Assembly: GCA_030272155.1 (NCBI GenBank)
Contig: CP126203.1
Span: 3,844,001 to 3,908,000 of the forward strand
Reading direction: 5' to 3'
Source of the DNA: Tetradesmus obliquus
Taxonomy: Eukaryota > Chlorophyta > Chlorophyceae > Sphaeropleales > Scenedesmaceae
Length of the DNA: 64,000 bases
In this document: in pieces, positions 12,072 through 24,240 of the stretch
Layout of the letters: each line of letters opens with the position of its first letter
Position numbering within the stretch: the first letter of the stretch is position 1
Made by a program: the position numbers and the translations under genes
The notes under the pieces: generated by a model
What the model saw: the letters and a program-made list of their open reading frames with translations, nothing else
What the model was told of the DNA's origin: nothing
Database searches by the model: none

Positions 12072-15045
12072 ATGAGCTCATTATATGAGCATGTGAGCTT
12101 CTTTGAGCAGGCTAACAAGTGGAGGGCAAACTTTAGCAACAAGGGCAAGTTCAGTCTGGGAGGCCTTGGCCCTCTGCTGAACACGCCGCTGCGGCTCACG
12201 GAGCTGGAGGCAGCCAAGGATGCAGCCAGGCGAGTCATCAGGAGTGAACCTACATCATTGACGAAAGCAGTTTTAGAAGGATTCCTGAAGCTGAGGTGTA
12301 AGGCAGCAGCAGTAGAGAAGCTGCTGCTGCAATGCTGTGGCTTGAAAGAGGGCCTCAAGGCGATTTCAAGCCTCATGCATGCCATAGCATGCGCAGTAAT
12401 AACAAGCAGTCATATTCTCCCTGGTTTGAGATCTGTATGTGTACACGATTATGCTGATGTAGAGGTTGGCAATGTTGATTGCTTGCTGGGTCATTACAGC
12501 AGATGCTGGGCCCTGTGTAAAAAGAAGATACGCACGTGTAGCACTGCACCGGCCGCATGCAAGACTGGCAGCAGGGTGCAAGCAAAGGGAATTGTTAAAG
12601 TGTTGTATCGAAAAACCATGCCTGTTGGTTGATCATTTGCCAACAACAACTGAAAGGCGGTGTTGCTGCTGCGCCATCTCTGCTGCTGCTGCTGCTGCCG
12701 CTGCTGCTGCTGCTGCTGCTGTGCTGGTTCTCGCAACATCAGGGCGTCAGAGCATTTGTTGCTCTGATGCCTGCAATTCCTTTACTTGGGCTGTATTCTA
12801 TTTTGCTCGCCTTCCTCTCCACGAACCCACATTACCCCCGCCCCCCCCCCCCCCCACCCCACCCCCCCACCCCACCCCACCCCACACACACACACCACCC
12901 ACGCACCCGAACCCCACACACCACCCCCTTTCTGTGGCCCCTGCGCCCCTGCCCCCGCCACTCCCACCCCTGCTTCCAAACCCCCTCTCCGGTTCCCCGC
13001 GCCCCCCCCCCCCCCCCCCCCCCCCGTTGGCCCCGGCCCGCCCCCTTCCCCCGCCCTTTCCATCCCGTAGACCTCGCCTAGCGACGCAGATGTTGCATGG
13101 TGTGACCATCATTTCTCTTTCACTTGAAGGCACGGGCTCAGCACTGCCATACTGGCTCATATCACTGTATACAGACATTGGTGTAATCAATCTCGCATGT
13201 GTCTGGTCCCTCTCTCCCATGTCGCATAGACCCTGGCCCTTGCACCTGTCACCAGGGTCATCTATGTTGCGGAGGGTGAGCATGCGCTGGGCAACAACCA
13301 GACGCTCACCGCTGAAGACAAGGCGGCACTGGCAGGCAAGAGCCTGGAGCAGGTGTGGCGGGAGATCAAGGCCACTGGTGGTGGTGCCTTCTCCAGGGGC
13401 AAGAGCCGCTTCAGAGGCGTGAACTTATATACAGCCAAAACCAAATGGCGAGCACGTGTAAGTTGTGCTGGAAAACAGTCAAGAGTCGGTGACTGGCTCA
13501 CGGAGCAGGAGGCCGCACGTGCCTATGATGCTGCTGCACGTCGCATCCACGGCAGGTGGGTGCAGGCTGCTGGCATGCCTGTGGCTATCACGTAATTAGC
13601 TGTGCTGTACCGTGTGGCAGTTTAGCTGTGATATCTGTGTGCATTCGCTGCTTTGTCTGATATGAGACCTTTGCATGTAGCATAGCCTGAGCAAGCTCAT
13701 GAGCCTTGCATTGCCTGTTGAAATTTTTATTCCAGCAGCAGCAGCAGCGGCAGCAGCAGCAGCACAGCTGTGCCTGCTCTGCTTCACCAACAACCATGAC
13801 CTCTGCTTGTGGTGTGGGCTAAACCCTAAACCCTGAGCAGCCACCTAGGTCCCTGCTGCTTGATGTGCGTACCTAATGCATCCTCAGTGGGTCTTAGGAA
13901 TTAAATTTATTTCTTTTCTTGCTCATGCAGCGCTGCCCTTCTAAACTTTCCTGACGAGGAGGACACACCAGAGGCAGCAGCAGCAGCAGAAAGGGTGGTG
14001 GCCAAGCTGCGTGCCCTAGGCTGGCGGCCGCCACAAGAGGGTGGCGCAGCACCAAACCATCAAGCTTTGCGGCCAGGAGCAGCAATTGGTGCGGCAGGTG
14101 CAGGTGCAGGGGCACCACGGCAGCATAGCAGCAATCGCAGCAGTGCAGGCGGCGGCGCAAGCAAGCGGCAGCGCAAGCAGCAGCAGGCAAGCGCTGCTGA
14201 AGCCACTGCGGCTGCTGCCTCTGCCGATCCAGCAGCAGAAGAGCAGCAGCAGCAGCAGCAGCAGGATGGCAGCAGCGATGCTGCTCACCCCAACAGCAGC
14301 AGCATTGGCTTTGACATCCCGGACTGGTGGCCGGATGGTGATGATTCAGACCCAGACTGGTACTCTGATGTCGATGACAGTGATGATGCGGACTGGGAAG
14401 AGTGGCAGGACACCCAGCAGCAGCAGCAGCAGGAGCCAGGCCTGAGACAGCAGCAGCAGCAGCAGCGCCCGAAGCAGCTGGTCAAAGTCGACTCGCTGTT
14501 CTTTGACCCCTGCAAGCACAGCAGCAGTGACCTGGCGCTAGCAGCTTCCCAGGCCATGCGGCTAGCAGAAGAGGTGGCTGGTGCATGCCAGGGAGTGGCT
14601 GATGCAGCAGCCTTGATCAACAGTAAGTGCAACAACTAACTATATGAGTATGTGCAATTTGATGTTTTTCATCACACTGCGCAATTGCACTGCCTGACAC
14701 AAGCAGCGTATGCCAATGGTCTGAGGGTGGGAAGCAGCTGAATGGCAGCAGTGATCTGGCACTGGCAGCTTTTCAGGCGATGCGGCTGGCAGGGGGGGTG
14801 GATGCTGCGCCAGGGAGTGGCTGATGCTGCAGCGCTGGTCAACAGTGAGTACAGCGACGCGTTTTTGTACATTTGTTCAAGCTACTGCATGCAACAGCTA
14901 CTGCATGCGGGGAAGTGGCTGATGCAGCAGCGCTCATCAACAGCAACGTGTTATTTGTACAATTGGTCAAGCTTCTGCGTGTGAGGTAATGGCTGATGTA
15001 GCAGTGCTTGTCAACTGTGGGTGCCGCTGCTGACCTGGCACGTCC

Positions 15046-15119
<74 letters not shown>

Positions 15120-15183
15120 TGCTTTTTGTCTAGGTGCTGACGGCTACGAGCTCGTGCGCAACTTCTGCCTCAGCCGCATGCCT

Positions 15184-15214
<31 letters not shown>

Positions 15215-15570
15215 CTGATGATGATCTGCAGTTCCTGGTGATTGACACAGCAGCAGCCATGCTCGGCCTCAACAGCAGCAGTCCCTTTTGCCGCAATGAC
15301 AGCAGCAGCCTGCAAGCAGCTGCTGCAGCTGCAGAGGGACTGGCAGCAGCACGTGCAGCAGCAGCAGCAGCAGCGGGAGGATCTGGTACCTCAGCAGCTG
15401 CAGAAGCAGCTGGCACAGCTGCTGCTGCTGCAGCAGCAGGTGGTGGTAGTCTGGCTGGCAGTGGCAGCGGCGGCAGCAGGAGTCCTGTTCGTGGCTGGCG
15501 GGGCAGGCAGGTGTGGATTCAGCGGCAGGAGCAGCAGATGGAGGCAGATAATGCAGCAGCAGCTGTCGCT

Positions 15571-15617
<47 letters not shown>

Positions 15618-18600
15618 TGGCCTGCAGGGAGCTGAGACAGCAGCTGCAGCTGAACCAGCAGCTGCACCTGCAGAAGCAGCAGCTGCACATGCAGAGACAG
15701 CAGCTGCAGCTGAACCAGCAGCACCAGGAACACCAACAGCGTCAGCAAGGCCTGCAAGTGAGCAGCAGCAGCCGGCGGAGGAGCAGCAGCAGCGGCAGGC
15801 TATAGAGGGTGTCACCACTGCAACAGACACAGCGGCAGTAGACCAGGCAGCAGCAGCCAGGGATGCTGCTGCAGCTGCTGCTGAAAGTTTAGCTGCGGGG
15901 CCTGAGCCAGACCAGGAGCAACAGCAGCAGCAGCAGGCACACGCTGTGGATGCTGACACAGCCCACCCCAGCTGCAGCGGCATGCCGCCACAGCCAGCTG
16001 CAGTAGGGCCTAGTAGCGGCAGTGCTACAGCAGCAGTTCCTGAAGGCACTTCTGCTGCTGTTGCAGACACTTCAAGCGAAGCTGCTGCTGCTGCTGCTGC
16101 TGCCACAGCATACCCCGCAGGCGAAGCTGCTGCAGCATTGCCAGATAGCTCTGCTGGTGCTCCTGCAGACCCCGCAGATGAAGCTGCTGCTGCTGCTGAT
16201 GCTGCCTGGGAGGCCCACCTGGCATCAGTCAGGCAGCGCTTCTTGGCAGACATGCAACAGCTTGAGCAGCAGCCACCAGAGGAGCAGCAGCACCAGCAGG
16301 CAGTGTGGGAGCAGGAGCAGCAGCAGTTTGAGCAGCGCCAGCGGCAGCAGCAGCAGCAGATGCAGCAGAGTCTGTTCACAATGGTGGAGGTGGGGCGCTA
16401 TGAAGTGATGTTCCTCAACCAGGCGGTGGCTAGCCGCGTGCTGGATGTGCTTCAGAGTTGGGGTAGTGGCGATGAGGAGGAGCACGAGCGTGCTGCAGCA
16501 GGTGAGTGATGGTGTTTGTATGGATAGCTTGTAGATCTTTGTGAGCTGGGGCCATGCTTCATGCATGTGGTGTGGCTGGCCGTAAGCTGGAAATGCGGCA
16601 GCAGCAGCAGGTGCAGCAGAGCTTGTTCAATATGGTGGAATGTCGGCCGCTATGAAGTGATGTCTCTGCATGAAGCTGTGGCTGGTGGCCTGCTGGACGT
16701 GCTGGACAGCTGGGGGAGCGGGGATGAGGAGGATCATGTTGCGGCAGGTAGGTGATGCAGAGAGTAGGATTGTGAGATCAAGGGGTGCAGGGATGTGTGG
16801 TTGAAATGTATGCATATTGTGTGGCTGGTCGCCTGCTGGACATGCTAGAAAGCTGGGGGAGCGGAGGTGAGGAGGAGCAGGAGCGTGCCACAGCAGGTGA
16901 GCCATTTAAAGTACGAAACAATGGATGGTTGAAGAGAAGGTTCAGGGTTGTGCAAGGGGTGTAGCAGGTCTCCTGCTGGAAACATGCACCTAGTGAAGGA
17001 GTGGGAAAGAGAGCATTATGCTTCAAGTAGCCCGTGCGTTGTATTGATTTTGCTATCTTGGCCAAGGCCTGTGCACTGTATCGCTGCTGCACACCTGCTT
17101 TGCCTGCTGCACTTGCCACACAGCAGGAGAGGATGCGGAGCAGCAGCAGCAGCAGCAGCAACTGTCTGCCTACGATGACGAGCTCACAGATGCAGAGCTT
17201 CACAGGCCTCCTGCAACAGCAGCAGCGGCAGCAGCAGCAGCCCGCCAGCTCACAGCCCTCTTCACCGCAGCAGGCATACCCCAGGGCGCCCCTTGCAGCA
17301 GCAGCAGCTACAAAGCAAAAGGCATCCGCCACTTCACCCGCCGCTGCATCAAGCGGGGCAGAAACCCTGCTGCCGCATGGGGCAAGCGAGTTGAGGCGCT
17401 CCACACTGCTGCGGCTGCTGCGAATGCAGCAGCCGAAGCAGCACCTGATGATGCAGCTGCGCAGATTGCAGCGCATCGGGGGCAGCGTGCATTTGAGCAA
17501 GCAGCATATGATGAGCTAGTGGATCAGCAGCTGATAGAAGATCAGGAGTGGCCAGCAATGGAGGACCTGTGCAGCAGCCAGGGGGAGTCAGCGCTGCTGA
17601 CAGCTGTGCTGGAGCTTCAGATGGTGGTGGCTTCCTGGCAGGAGCAGCAGCAGCAGCAGAAGGAGCAGGATGAGGAGGCAGCAAGACAGCAGCAGCAGCG
17701 GCAGGATGAGGAGGCAGCAAGGCAGCAGCAGCTGCAGCGGGATGCCGCTGCTGCTGCTAGTGCTGCTGCTGGTGCTGCTGGGTGCCAGGCCTCTGGTGCT
17801 GCTGTTGCTGGGGCTGGTGAGGTGGAAGGTTCAGCTAACGCAACAGCAGTAGCACCACCAGCAGCGGAAGCAGCAGGTGCTGAAGAGACAGGAGGTACAT
17901 CAGCAGCTGAAGGTGTGGCTCCAGCAGCAGCAGCAGCTGGTGCGACAGGAGGGGCAGCAGCAGCAGCAGAAGAAGAGGTCGTTCCTGCCAATGCTGCAGC
18001 TGGTGGTGCAAAGGATGTGGCACAGCAGCAGCAGCAGCAGCAGCAGGATGTGGAGATGGCGGATGCAGAGCCACCTGCTGCTCCTGCTATAGCTGCTGGA
18101 CCAGCCAGCATTGCTTCTGATGTGGCGCCAGCACAGGACCAGCAGGGAGCAACAGGCGGCAGCGCTGCTGCTGCTGCAGCTGCAGTTGATGATGGAGCTG
18201 AGGCGCAACAGCAGGGCAAAAAGAGCACAGCCGCTGCTGGCAGTGGCGCTGCTGCTGCTCCTGATTGTGGTGCGGCTGTTGGTGGTGGTGTGGCTGCTGA
18301 CCCTGCTGCTGCTGGTAGCGCAGGGCCTGACAGCAGCAGCGGCGAGCGGCAGCAAACAGCAGCAGGCACTGCAGGTGGTGCTACTAGCTCGCAGCAGCAG
18401 CGGCAGCCACAAGACCTGATTGCTGAGCTCGGACCTCCAATGGAGTACTTCTACGAAGATTTTGAGCAGATCCTGGAGCACTTCAGGCAGCAGCAGGCAG
18501 CAGGCATGCCAGATGCAGCAGCAAACCCTGATCTTGCTGCAGTATTTGCGGCAGCAGATTCAGATGCAGCAGCTATCATGGATGCTGCAAAAGAGGCCTA

Positions 18601-21345
18601 TAAAGCAGCAACACAGCAGGAGCTGCTGCAGAGGCAGCAGCGGCAGCTGGAGCAGCAGCAGCAGCGGCAGCAGGCCAGCTGGCGCATGCCTTACCAGAGC
18701 CTCAAGTCCTACTCAGATGCAGACACAGAGAGCGAGGAAGAAGGAGAAGCAGAGTGGGCAAGGAGGCGTCTCGCTGCTGCCGCTGAGCAGCATGCAGCTG
18801 CCGGCCGCAGCGCTGCTGCTGCTGCTGCCACTGCTGCTGCTGCCCGCTGCGCACAGCCGCTGGATTTCTTAGAGAGCATGGGCAATATGGGGGCAGATAT
18901 GGGTGATGCGGCTCCCACCATATGTGACTATGATGTGCTGAGGCCGTGGATTCTGGATGTTGTGAGAGCAAGGAAGCAGCGAGCGCTGCAGCAGGGGCTG
19001 CGCAAGGCTGACATCCCGCCTATCCAGCTGCAGTGGACAGGCGATGAGCTGGTGAGAGCAGGATCCTGCTGGCTTGGGTGCATTGTTTGTCCAGCTGAAA
19101 TGAAATGTTATTGTAATCTACCGCCTGCAAGCGTGATGGCGCTGCTCCTTGACATACCACCAATCCAGCTGCAGTGGACAGGCCATGGCAGGTTCTGCCA
19201 AAGGAAGCGCATACTGCTGATACTGTTGTTTTCACCACCGCCACCCCGTTGCTGCTGCCGCAGGCTGACACTATGGCAGCGCTGCAAACCGTGGTTGCAG
19301 AGGGGGAGGCGGACCACATACCAGTGCACCTGAGGGCCTACAGGATCGCCAAGCTCAATGAGCACTTCAAGTGAGCTGTTACAATGAGAGAGGATAGTTA
19401 CATGTGGGTCCTGGCACCACCTTGGATGGTATGAGCCACAACAGGTTGAACACAGGTCTGAGACCAGAAAAGGAGAGTGAGCACCGTAAAACACACTGCA
19501 CACCCTTGAGCACCAAATCTCTCATGTTATATCCAGAGACGTCTTACTGCGGTGCGCAACGGCACCCCACCTCACCGGCAGCTTGCTCTAAGTGCAAACC
19601 ACACCAACAATGGGCTGTGACACCAGTGCGTCATTGTTTTGTGCGTAACTTTAATCGTTGGGTGATCAGGAACGCATTCACCCATGTGCCTTGCCTGCCA
19701 CTTGTTGTGTAGCCGTACAGCCCTGGCAACCCATGCACTTGCCAGTCAACCGCCTGTTTCAGCATGTGCGTCACCTTTAGTGACGCCTGCTGTGTGCTTC
19801 TGTTGCACTGCACACTTGCCAACACCTCTGCCTTTTGATCACTGCAAATGCAGCCCTGGCAGCAGCATCCAGGAGGCACTGAGCCGCCTGCGGCCCCTAG
19901 AGGGCAACACCTGCCCAGTGGTGCTGGCAGTACCACCCAGCAGTCAGATTTGCAATCACCACTAAATCCACTGTTGACTGTGTTATGCTGTGCTTGTTTG
20001 GTGCTGCGGCTTCTTTGTGCAGCCCTGGCAGCAGCATCCAGGAGGCCCTGTCCCGCCTACGCCCCCTAGAGGGCAACACCTGCCCTGTAGTGCTGGCAGT
20101 ACCACCCCCAGACCCCCTCACCCCAGCCCATGCTGCAGCAGCAGCCGCCGCAGCAGCAGCATCCTCCCACATGCCAGCAGCAGCAGAGGAGTTTGATCCT
20201 GTGAACAGGCTTCCTCCGCAGGTGCTGGCGCTGCATGGGCACAGCAGCAGCGGGCAGCGGGCTGTGAGCCGCAGTGTGGCTGCAGTTGCCTGCAGGGCAG
20301 CAGAGGAGCAGATGGCAGTGGTAGACAGCTGGAGGCTTGCATCCGCAGGTAGGTTGTAAGTTTGAGCTGGTGTGGTGTTGTTTGATTGTTCCTTGGTATG
20401 TAATGCTGCGGAAGAGCAGGCGGCAGTGGTCGGCAGCTGGAGGCTGGCTTCTGCAGGTAGGTTGAAGCTTTGGTCTGTTATGTTCTAGCTTTGTGGAAGA
20501 GTACCTCATGCTGCAAGGAGCAGATGGCAGTAGTAGACGCCTGGAGGCTGGCCTCTGCAGGTGAGTTATCTTTCAACTGCTATGGTTGTGGTTCTGTATA
20601 TAAGTAATCATGCTGTTAATAGTTCTGCAGAGGAGCATGCGGCAGTGGTGGATAGCTGGAGGCTGAGTGGGTTGGGTTGGAGCACTGGGCTGGTATGTCT
20701 CTGTTTGGTCATGATTCGTGCTGTTATGAAGCATGGACAGGAGCAGGCTGCAGTGTTTGACAGCTGGCATCTGCAGGTGGGCTGAAGCTTGTGACAGCTG
20801 CAGATACTGGGACGACTTGTGCCTGCACTTGCATGTCCCTGGCCCAACAGCACCGCTCTGCTTGCAGGAACTTCAAAAAGGGTGCATAGACAGCTGAAAC
20901 CTCTGCACACAACCGTATGTTATGCTGACCTTGCACTGATCGGCCGCGGCTGCTGTTGCTTGTGCAGGTGCTGAGCCGCTGGTGCCGCTGCTGAAACCCC
21001 TCAGGCCAACAGAGGCTGCTGCACCCGGTGCCAGCTGGCCATTGCAGCAGCAGCAGCAGCAGCTGCTGCCAAGCGCACCAGCAGCAGCAGCAGAACCACT
21101 TGGCAGCATGGGCCCACCTCCTGCTCGTGCTGCTGCTGGCAGCCGGCTAGCTGCTGCACCTGCTGCTGCTGTGCCAGCTGCTGCTGCTGGCGTCCCAACT
21201 CCTGCAGCAGCAGATGCACCGGCTTCAGGTTCTCAAGCAGCTGCAGCAGCGGCAGCACCATCTCTCACACCAGAGGCAGCCGCCTCCCTGCAGGCAGCTG
21301 ATCAAGCAGTGTCAGACACACCAACCACAGCAGGGCCAACTTCAG

Positions 21346-21383
<38 letters not shown>

Positions 21384-23854
21384 CTCTTACCTCAAGCAGC
21401 GCCAGCAGCAGCAGCCTCCCTGCAGGCAGCTGGCTTCAGTTTTGGCACTGCTGGCAGTGGCGGCAGCAGCAGCGGTGGTAAGAAGGCAGGAGGACTCAAA
21501 ATAAAGAAGCGTCGCAAGTCAACAGGCAACAAGCCTTCTGCTGCTGCTGGCATAGCAGCAATAGGCATTGACATGGATGCAGCAGCTGACACGGCAGCAG
21601 CTGCAGAAGCTCCTGCTGCTGCAGAAGCTCCTGCTGCTGCAGAAGCTCCTGCTGCTGCAGCAGCAGCTGCTGATGGTGCTGATGGTGCTGGTGGTGATGG
21701 TGGTGATGGCACAACAGCAGCAGCAACAGTTGGACGTGCCTTTGCAGGGCCGATCCTGACCCCTGCGCCAAACACAGCTGCAGCAGCAGCACTCTTTGCT
21801 CCCACAGTCACCGGCTTTCCCAGCCACTATGCTGCAGGAGCCCGCAGTGTCAATTGGGCAATTCAAAATGCCCCGCAGCGCACAGGCATGGCTGCCGCAG
21901 CTGCTGCTGCAGATGCTGCAACAGCAGCTCTGGTGGAGCCTCAGCCTATGGAGGTTGACTGGGCATGTGAGGAGGACCTAGCAGGACAGCAGCGACTGTG
22001 GGGGCCTGCAGAGCAGCATGCAAGGGCACTCATTGAAGCAGAGAAGCAGCAAGCAAAGGCAGCAGCTGCTGCAGCAGGGCTGATCGCTGCTGCAGACCCT
22101 GCAGAGGGTGCTGAAGCAGTTGGTACAGGCGTTGGACCAGCAGCTGCTGCTGCTGTAGCAGCTGCAGCTGGCACTGTACCCGGCACCAGCAGCAGCAGCA
22201 GCAGCAGCAGCATTCCAGGGATGCTGCCAGGCAGACCTGGTATAGTGACAGGCTACGTCAAGGCAGACAGCTGCCCAGCTATCAGTGCAGCACGAGAAGC
22301 ACAGCTTGCAGCTCTAGGCCTCAGGGTGCCTCGGCCCCTGGCTATCCCACATGCCTACCAGCCTAGCTCAGCTGCTGCTGCTGGTGCTGCGGCAGCTGCT
22401 GCATCTGCAGCAGCTGCCTGGCCGCCTGGCACCAGCAGCAGCAGCTTCGCTCCTGCAGGATCAGCAGGAGACACTAACAGGGTGAGCTTTGGCAGGATCG
22501 ACCGCGCACAGCGTACCAAGGCGAAGCAGTATCAGGCAGTTGTGGATGCAGCTAATGCCCGCAGACAGGCAGAGGATCCTGCAGGATTTGCAGCAGCGCA
22601 GCAGATGGGGCATGGTGCCTTTGCAGATTCCTGCGAGCAGCAGGAGCAGGCACGAGCAGACGTTTGGAAGGCACTTGCAGCGCTGCCAGAAGCAGCGCCT
22701 GTTCCGGAGCATGCGCAGCGCCCTTGGGGGCTGTTCAAACCTCATCCAGACTTCGCAGATACAGACAGCGAGTTTGCGCGCAGCAGGGCACGTGCAGAAG
22801 CAAGACTGGCGCAAGAAGCAGCAGCAGCAGAGGATGCAGCACTGCGGTCAAACTTCCGCTTCTTTGGTCCTCCCTTCTTTGACCAAAAGGGCTGGGCTGA
22901 GCACAAGCGTTTGAATGATGCTGCTAATGAGCAGCTGGTAGCTGTCCTGCAGGGACAGCCTGGCAGTGATTTTAACCAAGCTACAGCAGCATGGCAAGAG
23001 GCTGAAGCAGCATGGGGCCGCATCAGGTTTACATCTGTCCTGCAAGACATCAGGGGCTTCCCTGCAGAGGAAGCAGCAGCAGCAGCTCAAGAGGCGGAAG
23101 ATTTAGCTGTAGCAGGGCGCTTCGACAACCTCAGCAGCGAGCAGACGCAGGCGCTGCTGCTGCAGATGCAGACTGAGCAGGCAGCAGCGCCGTACTTGCA
23201 GGAATACAACAGCATCATGCAAGCTGCTAATGAGGCGTTAACTGCTAACCGCCTCGGTCAAGCTGGAGGAGAGTGGCAGCGGGTGGTTGACCTGCTGGGC
23301 CAGGCAGATACTGCAAGGGCCAAGGCAGAAGCAGCAGCTGCAGCACGTGCGCACGAGCATGCAGCAGCAGTGGAAGCGACAAAGGCCGCAGCAGCTGCTG
23401 CTGTTGGCGCTGCACCGGCTTGGCCTCGCTTGCCTATGGTGAGGGGCCCTGATGGCAGCTGGGTGGTTGCAGCACCAGCTGCTGCTGCTCCTGCAGGGGA
23501 CGCAGCTGCTGATGATGATGGTGCTGTGGCTGGCAGCAGTGCTCAAGCTGCAGCTGCTGCTGCAGCTGTGCAGGTTTCACCAAGCGGGCAGGCTGGCAGT
23601 AGCAGCAGGACCAGCAACATGCCTGCAGCAGCACCAGCAGGCACCGTGCCAAGGTGGCTGGCAGATGCAGCAACAGCAGCAGCAAGCAATGTTGTTCCCG
23701 AAGGGCTTGCTTCAGCAGCAGCTGCTGCTGCTCTGGACAAGCCTGCTGCAGCAGTACCAGCTGCAGCAGCACCTGCAGGGAGCCGAGCTTCAGGCCACAT
23801 GCAGTCCATCGCAAGGCTGATGGCTATTGTGGGTGGGGCAGACAGTGCAGCTGG

Positions 23855-23896
<42 letters not shown>

Positions 23897-24131
23897 CAGT
23901 GGCGGCAGCGCCAATGAAGAGGCAGCAGCTGCCATGGGTGCAGCAGCAGCCACAAGTGCTGCTGCTGGTGCAGCAGGCGGCGCTGCTGGCGGTGCAAGGG
24001 TCTCGCAGGAGGCTGGAGAAGTGTGTGTTGTGCTGCAGGACAGGGGTGTGGCAGCACGGCTGCGTGCACTGCAGCAGCGCTGCAGAGCAGCGGCAGGCCA
24101 GGCAGATCAGGACATGGCAGATGCTGAGTGA
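12072..24131 (+). CDS. Very large AP2/ERF-domain protein rich in Ala and Gln
   Basis: Probable DNA-binding transcription factor. Inferred exons: 12072-12295, 13256-13555, 13931-14622, 15134-16501, 17127-19051, 19264-19370, 20023-20348, 20968-24131; 8,106 nt, 2,701 residues, phases consistent throughout. Exon 2 into 3 encodes a clear AP2 domain: SRFRGVNLYTAKTKWRARV, GDWLTEQEAARAYDAAARR, IHGSAALLNFPDEE. Exon 1 encodes a divergent AP2-like stretch (NKWRANFSNKGKFSLGG, then TELEAAKDAARRVI), so there may be two domains. The rest is long Ala/Gln tracts with islands of ordinary sequence (DWWPDGDDSDPDWYSDVDD; ADIPPIQLQWTGDEL; FRFFGPPFFDQKGWAEHKR) that I do not recognise. KKAGGLKIKKRRKSTGNK in exon 8 is a plausible nuclear signal. 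The AP2 call is firm; that all eight exons form one protein rests on phase agreement. Confidence 0.75.
12682..12721. repeat. CTG triplet run in AP2 intron 1
   Basis: Near-perfect CTG/CCG triplets of about 40 nt inside the first intron of the AP2 gene. Confidence 0.85.
12836..13065. repeat. Cytosine-only/C-A low-complexity tract in AP2 intron 1
   Basis: About 230 nt made almost wholly of C with some A, then C with G and T, including uninterrupted C runs of roughly 15 and 24 nt. Very different from the surrounding balanced composition. The minus strand is correspondingly G-rich. Apparent open frames here on either strand are compositional. Confidence 0.95.
13817..13836. repeat. Short plant-type telomere-like motif
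   Basis: Just over two units of CCCTAAA in AP2 intron 2. A similar degenerate pair occurs near 53143-53160. Too short to mark an old chromosome end. Confidence 0.6.
14735..15015 (+). repeat. Three decaying copies of the 3' end of AP2-gene exon 3
   Basis: Copies of the segment encoding SSDLALAASQAMRLA...GVADAAALIN plus donor lie at about 14740-14847, 14893-14942 and 14985-15018. The first two still read as GVADAAAL(V/I)N in one frame; the third is shorter. Each ends at or near the parental donor position. Confidence 0.85.
15048..15116. repeat. (CTG)23 run ending at a splice acceptor
   Basis: Uninterrupted CTG triplets in the intron, followed by a pyrimidine stretch and the TAG acceptor of exon 4 at 15133. 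Confidence 0.95.
16585..16900 (+). repeat. Two copies of the 3' end of AP2-gene exon 4
   Basis: The parent ends GRYEVMFLNQAVASRVLDVL, then QSWGSGDEEEHERAAAG, then the donor. Copies at about 16590-16746 and 16820-16896 keep GRYEVMSLHEAVAGGLLDVL and LLDMLESWGSGGEEEQERA respectively, each followed by a GT donor. Confidence 0.9.
19371..19625 (+). repeat. Dispersed repeat, copy 1
   Basis: About 240 bp in the AP2 intron after 19370, matching the reverse complement of about 30475-30710. The match covers ATGAGAGAGGA(C/T)AGTTACATG near the start and GGCACCCCACCTCACCG followed by CAAACCACACCAACA near the end. No coding capacity or terminal inverted repeats recognised; possibly a short non-autonomous element. 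Confidence 0.85.
19850..19945 (+). repeat. Acceptor-side copy of AP2-gene exon 7
   Basis: Repeats PGSSIQEALSRLRPLEGN and TCPVVLAVPP with its CAG acceptor 173 bp before the real exon. Six codon differences, all synonymous. Confidence 0.9.
20400..20780 (+). repeat. Copies of the 3' end of AP2-gene exon 7
   Basis: The end of exon 7 (AAEEQMAVVDSWRLASAG plus GTAGGT) recurs at about 20410-20458, 20516-20562, 20628-20672 and 20738-20776 with decreasing similarity; the first two still read VV(G/D)(S/A)WRLASAG followed by GT. Confidence 0.88.
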
Positions 24132-24195
24132 AGGAGGGGGCAGCAAGCGAGGTGCTGCCTGGTGCATGCCTGCTGCCTGTCGCCTGGCGCAGCAG

Positions 24196-24240
<45 letters not shown>

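Noticed and set aside
11846-12385. Minus-strand frame of about 180 codons
   Set aside because: It overlaps the plus-strand exon that has an AP2-like motif and a donor in the phase needed by the next exon.
12782-13283. Minus-strand Gly-rich frame and plus-strand Pro-rich frames
   Set aside because: Produced by the poly-C tract; no codon structure or motif.
13817-13836. Interstitial telomere or chromosome-fusion point
   Set aside because: Only about two CCCTAAA units, within an intron.
15154-18369. Long open frames on the minus strand opposite the AP2 exons
   Set aside because: They are shadows of CAG/GCA triplet repeats (poly-Cys, poly-Leu or poly-Ala in other frames) and lack domains or consistent splice phases.
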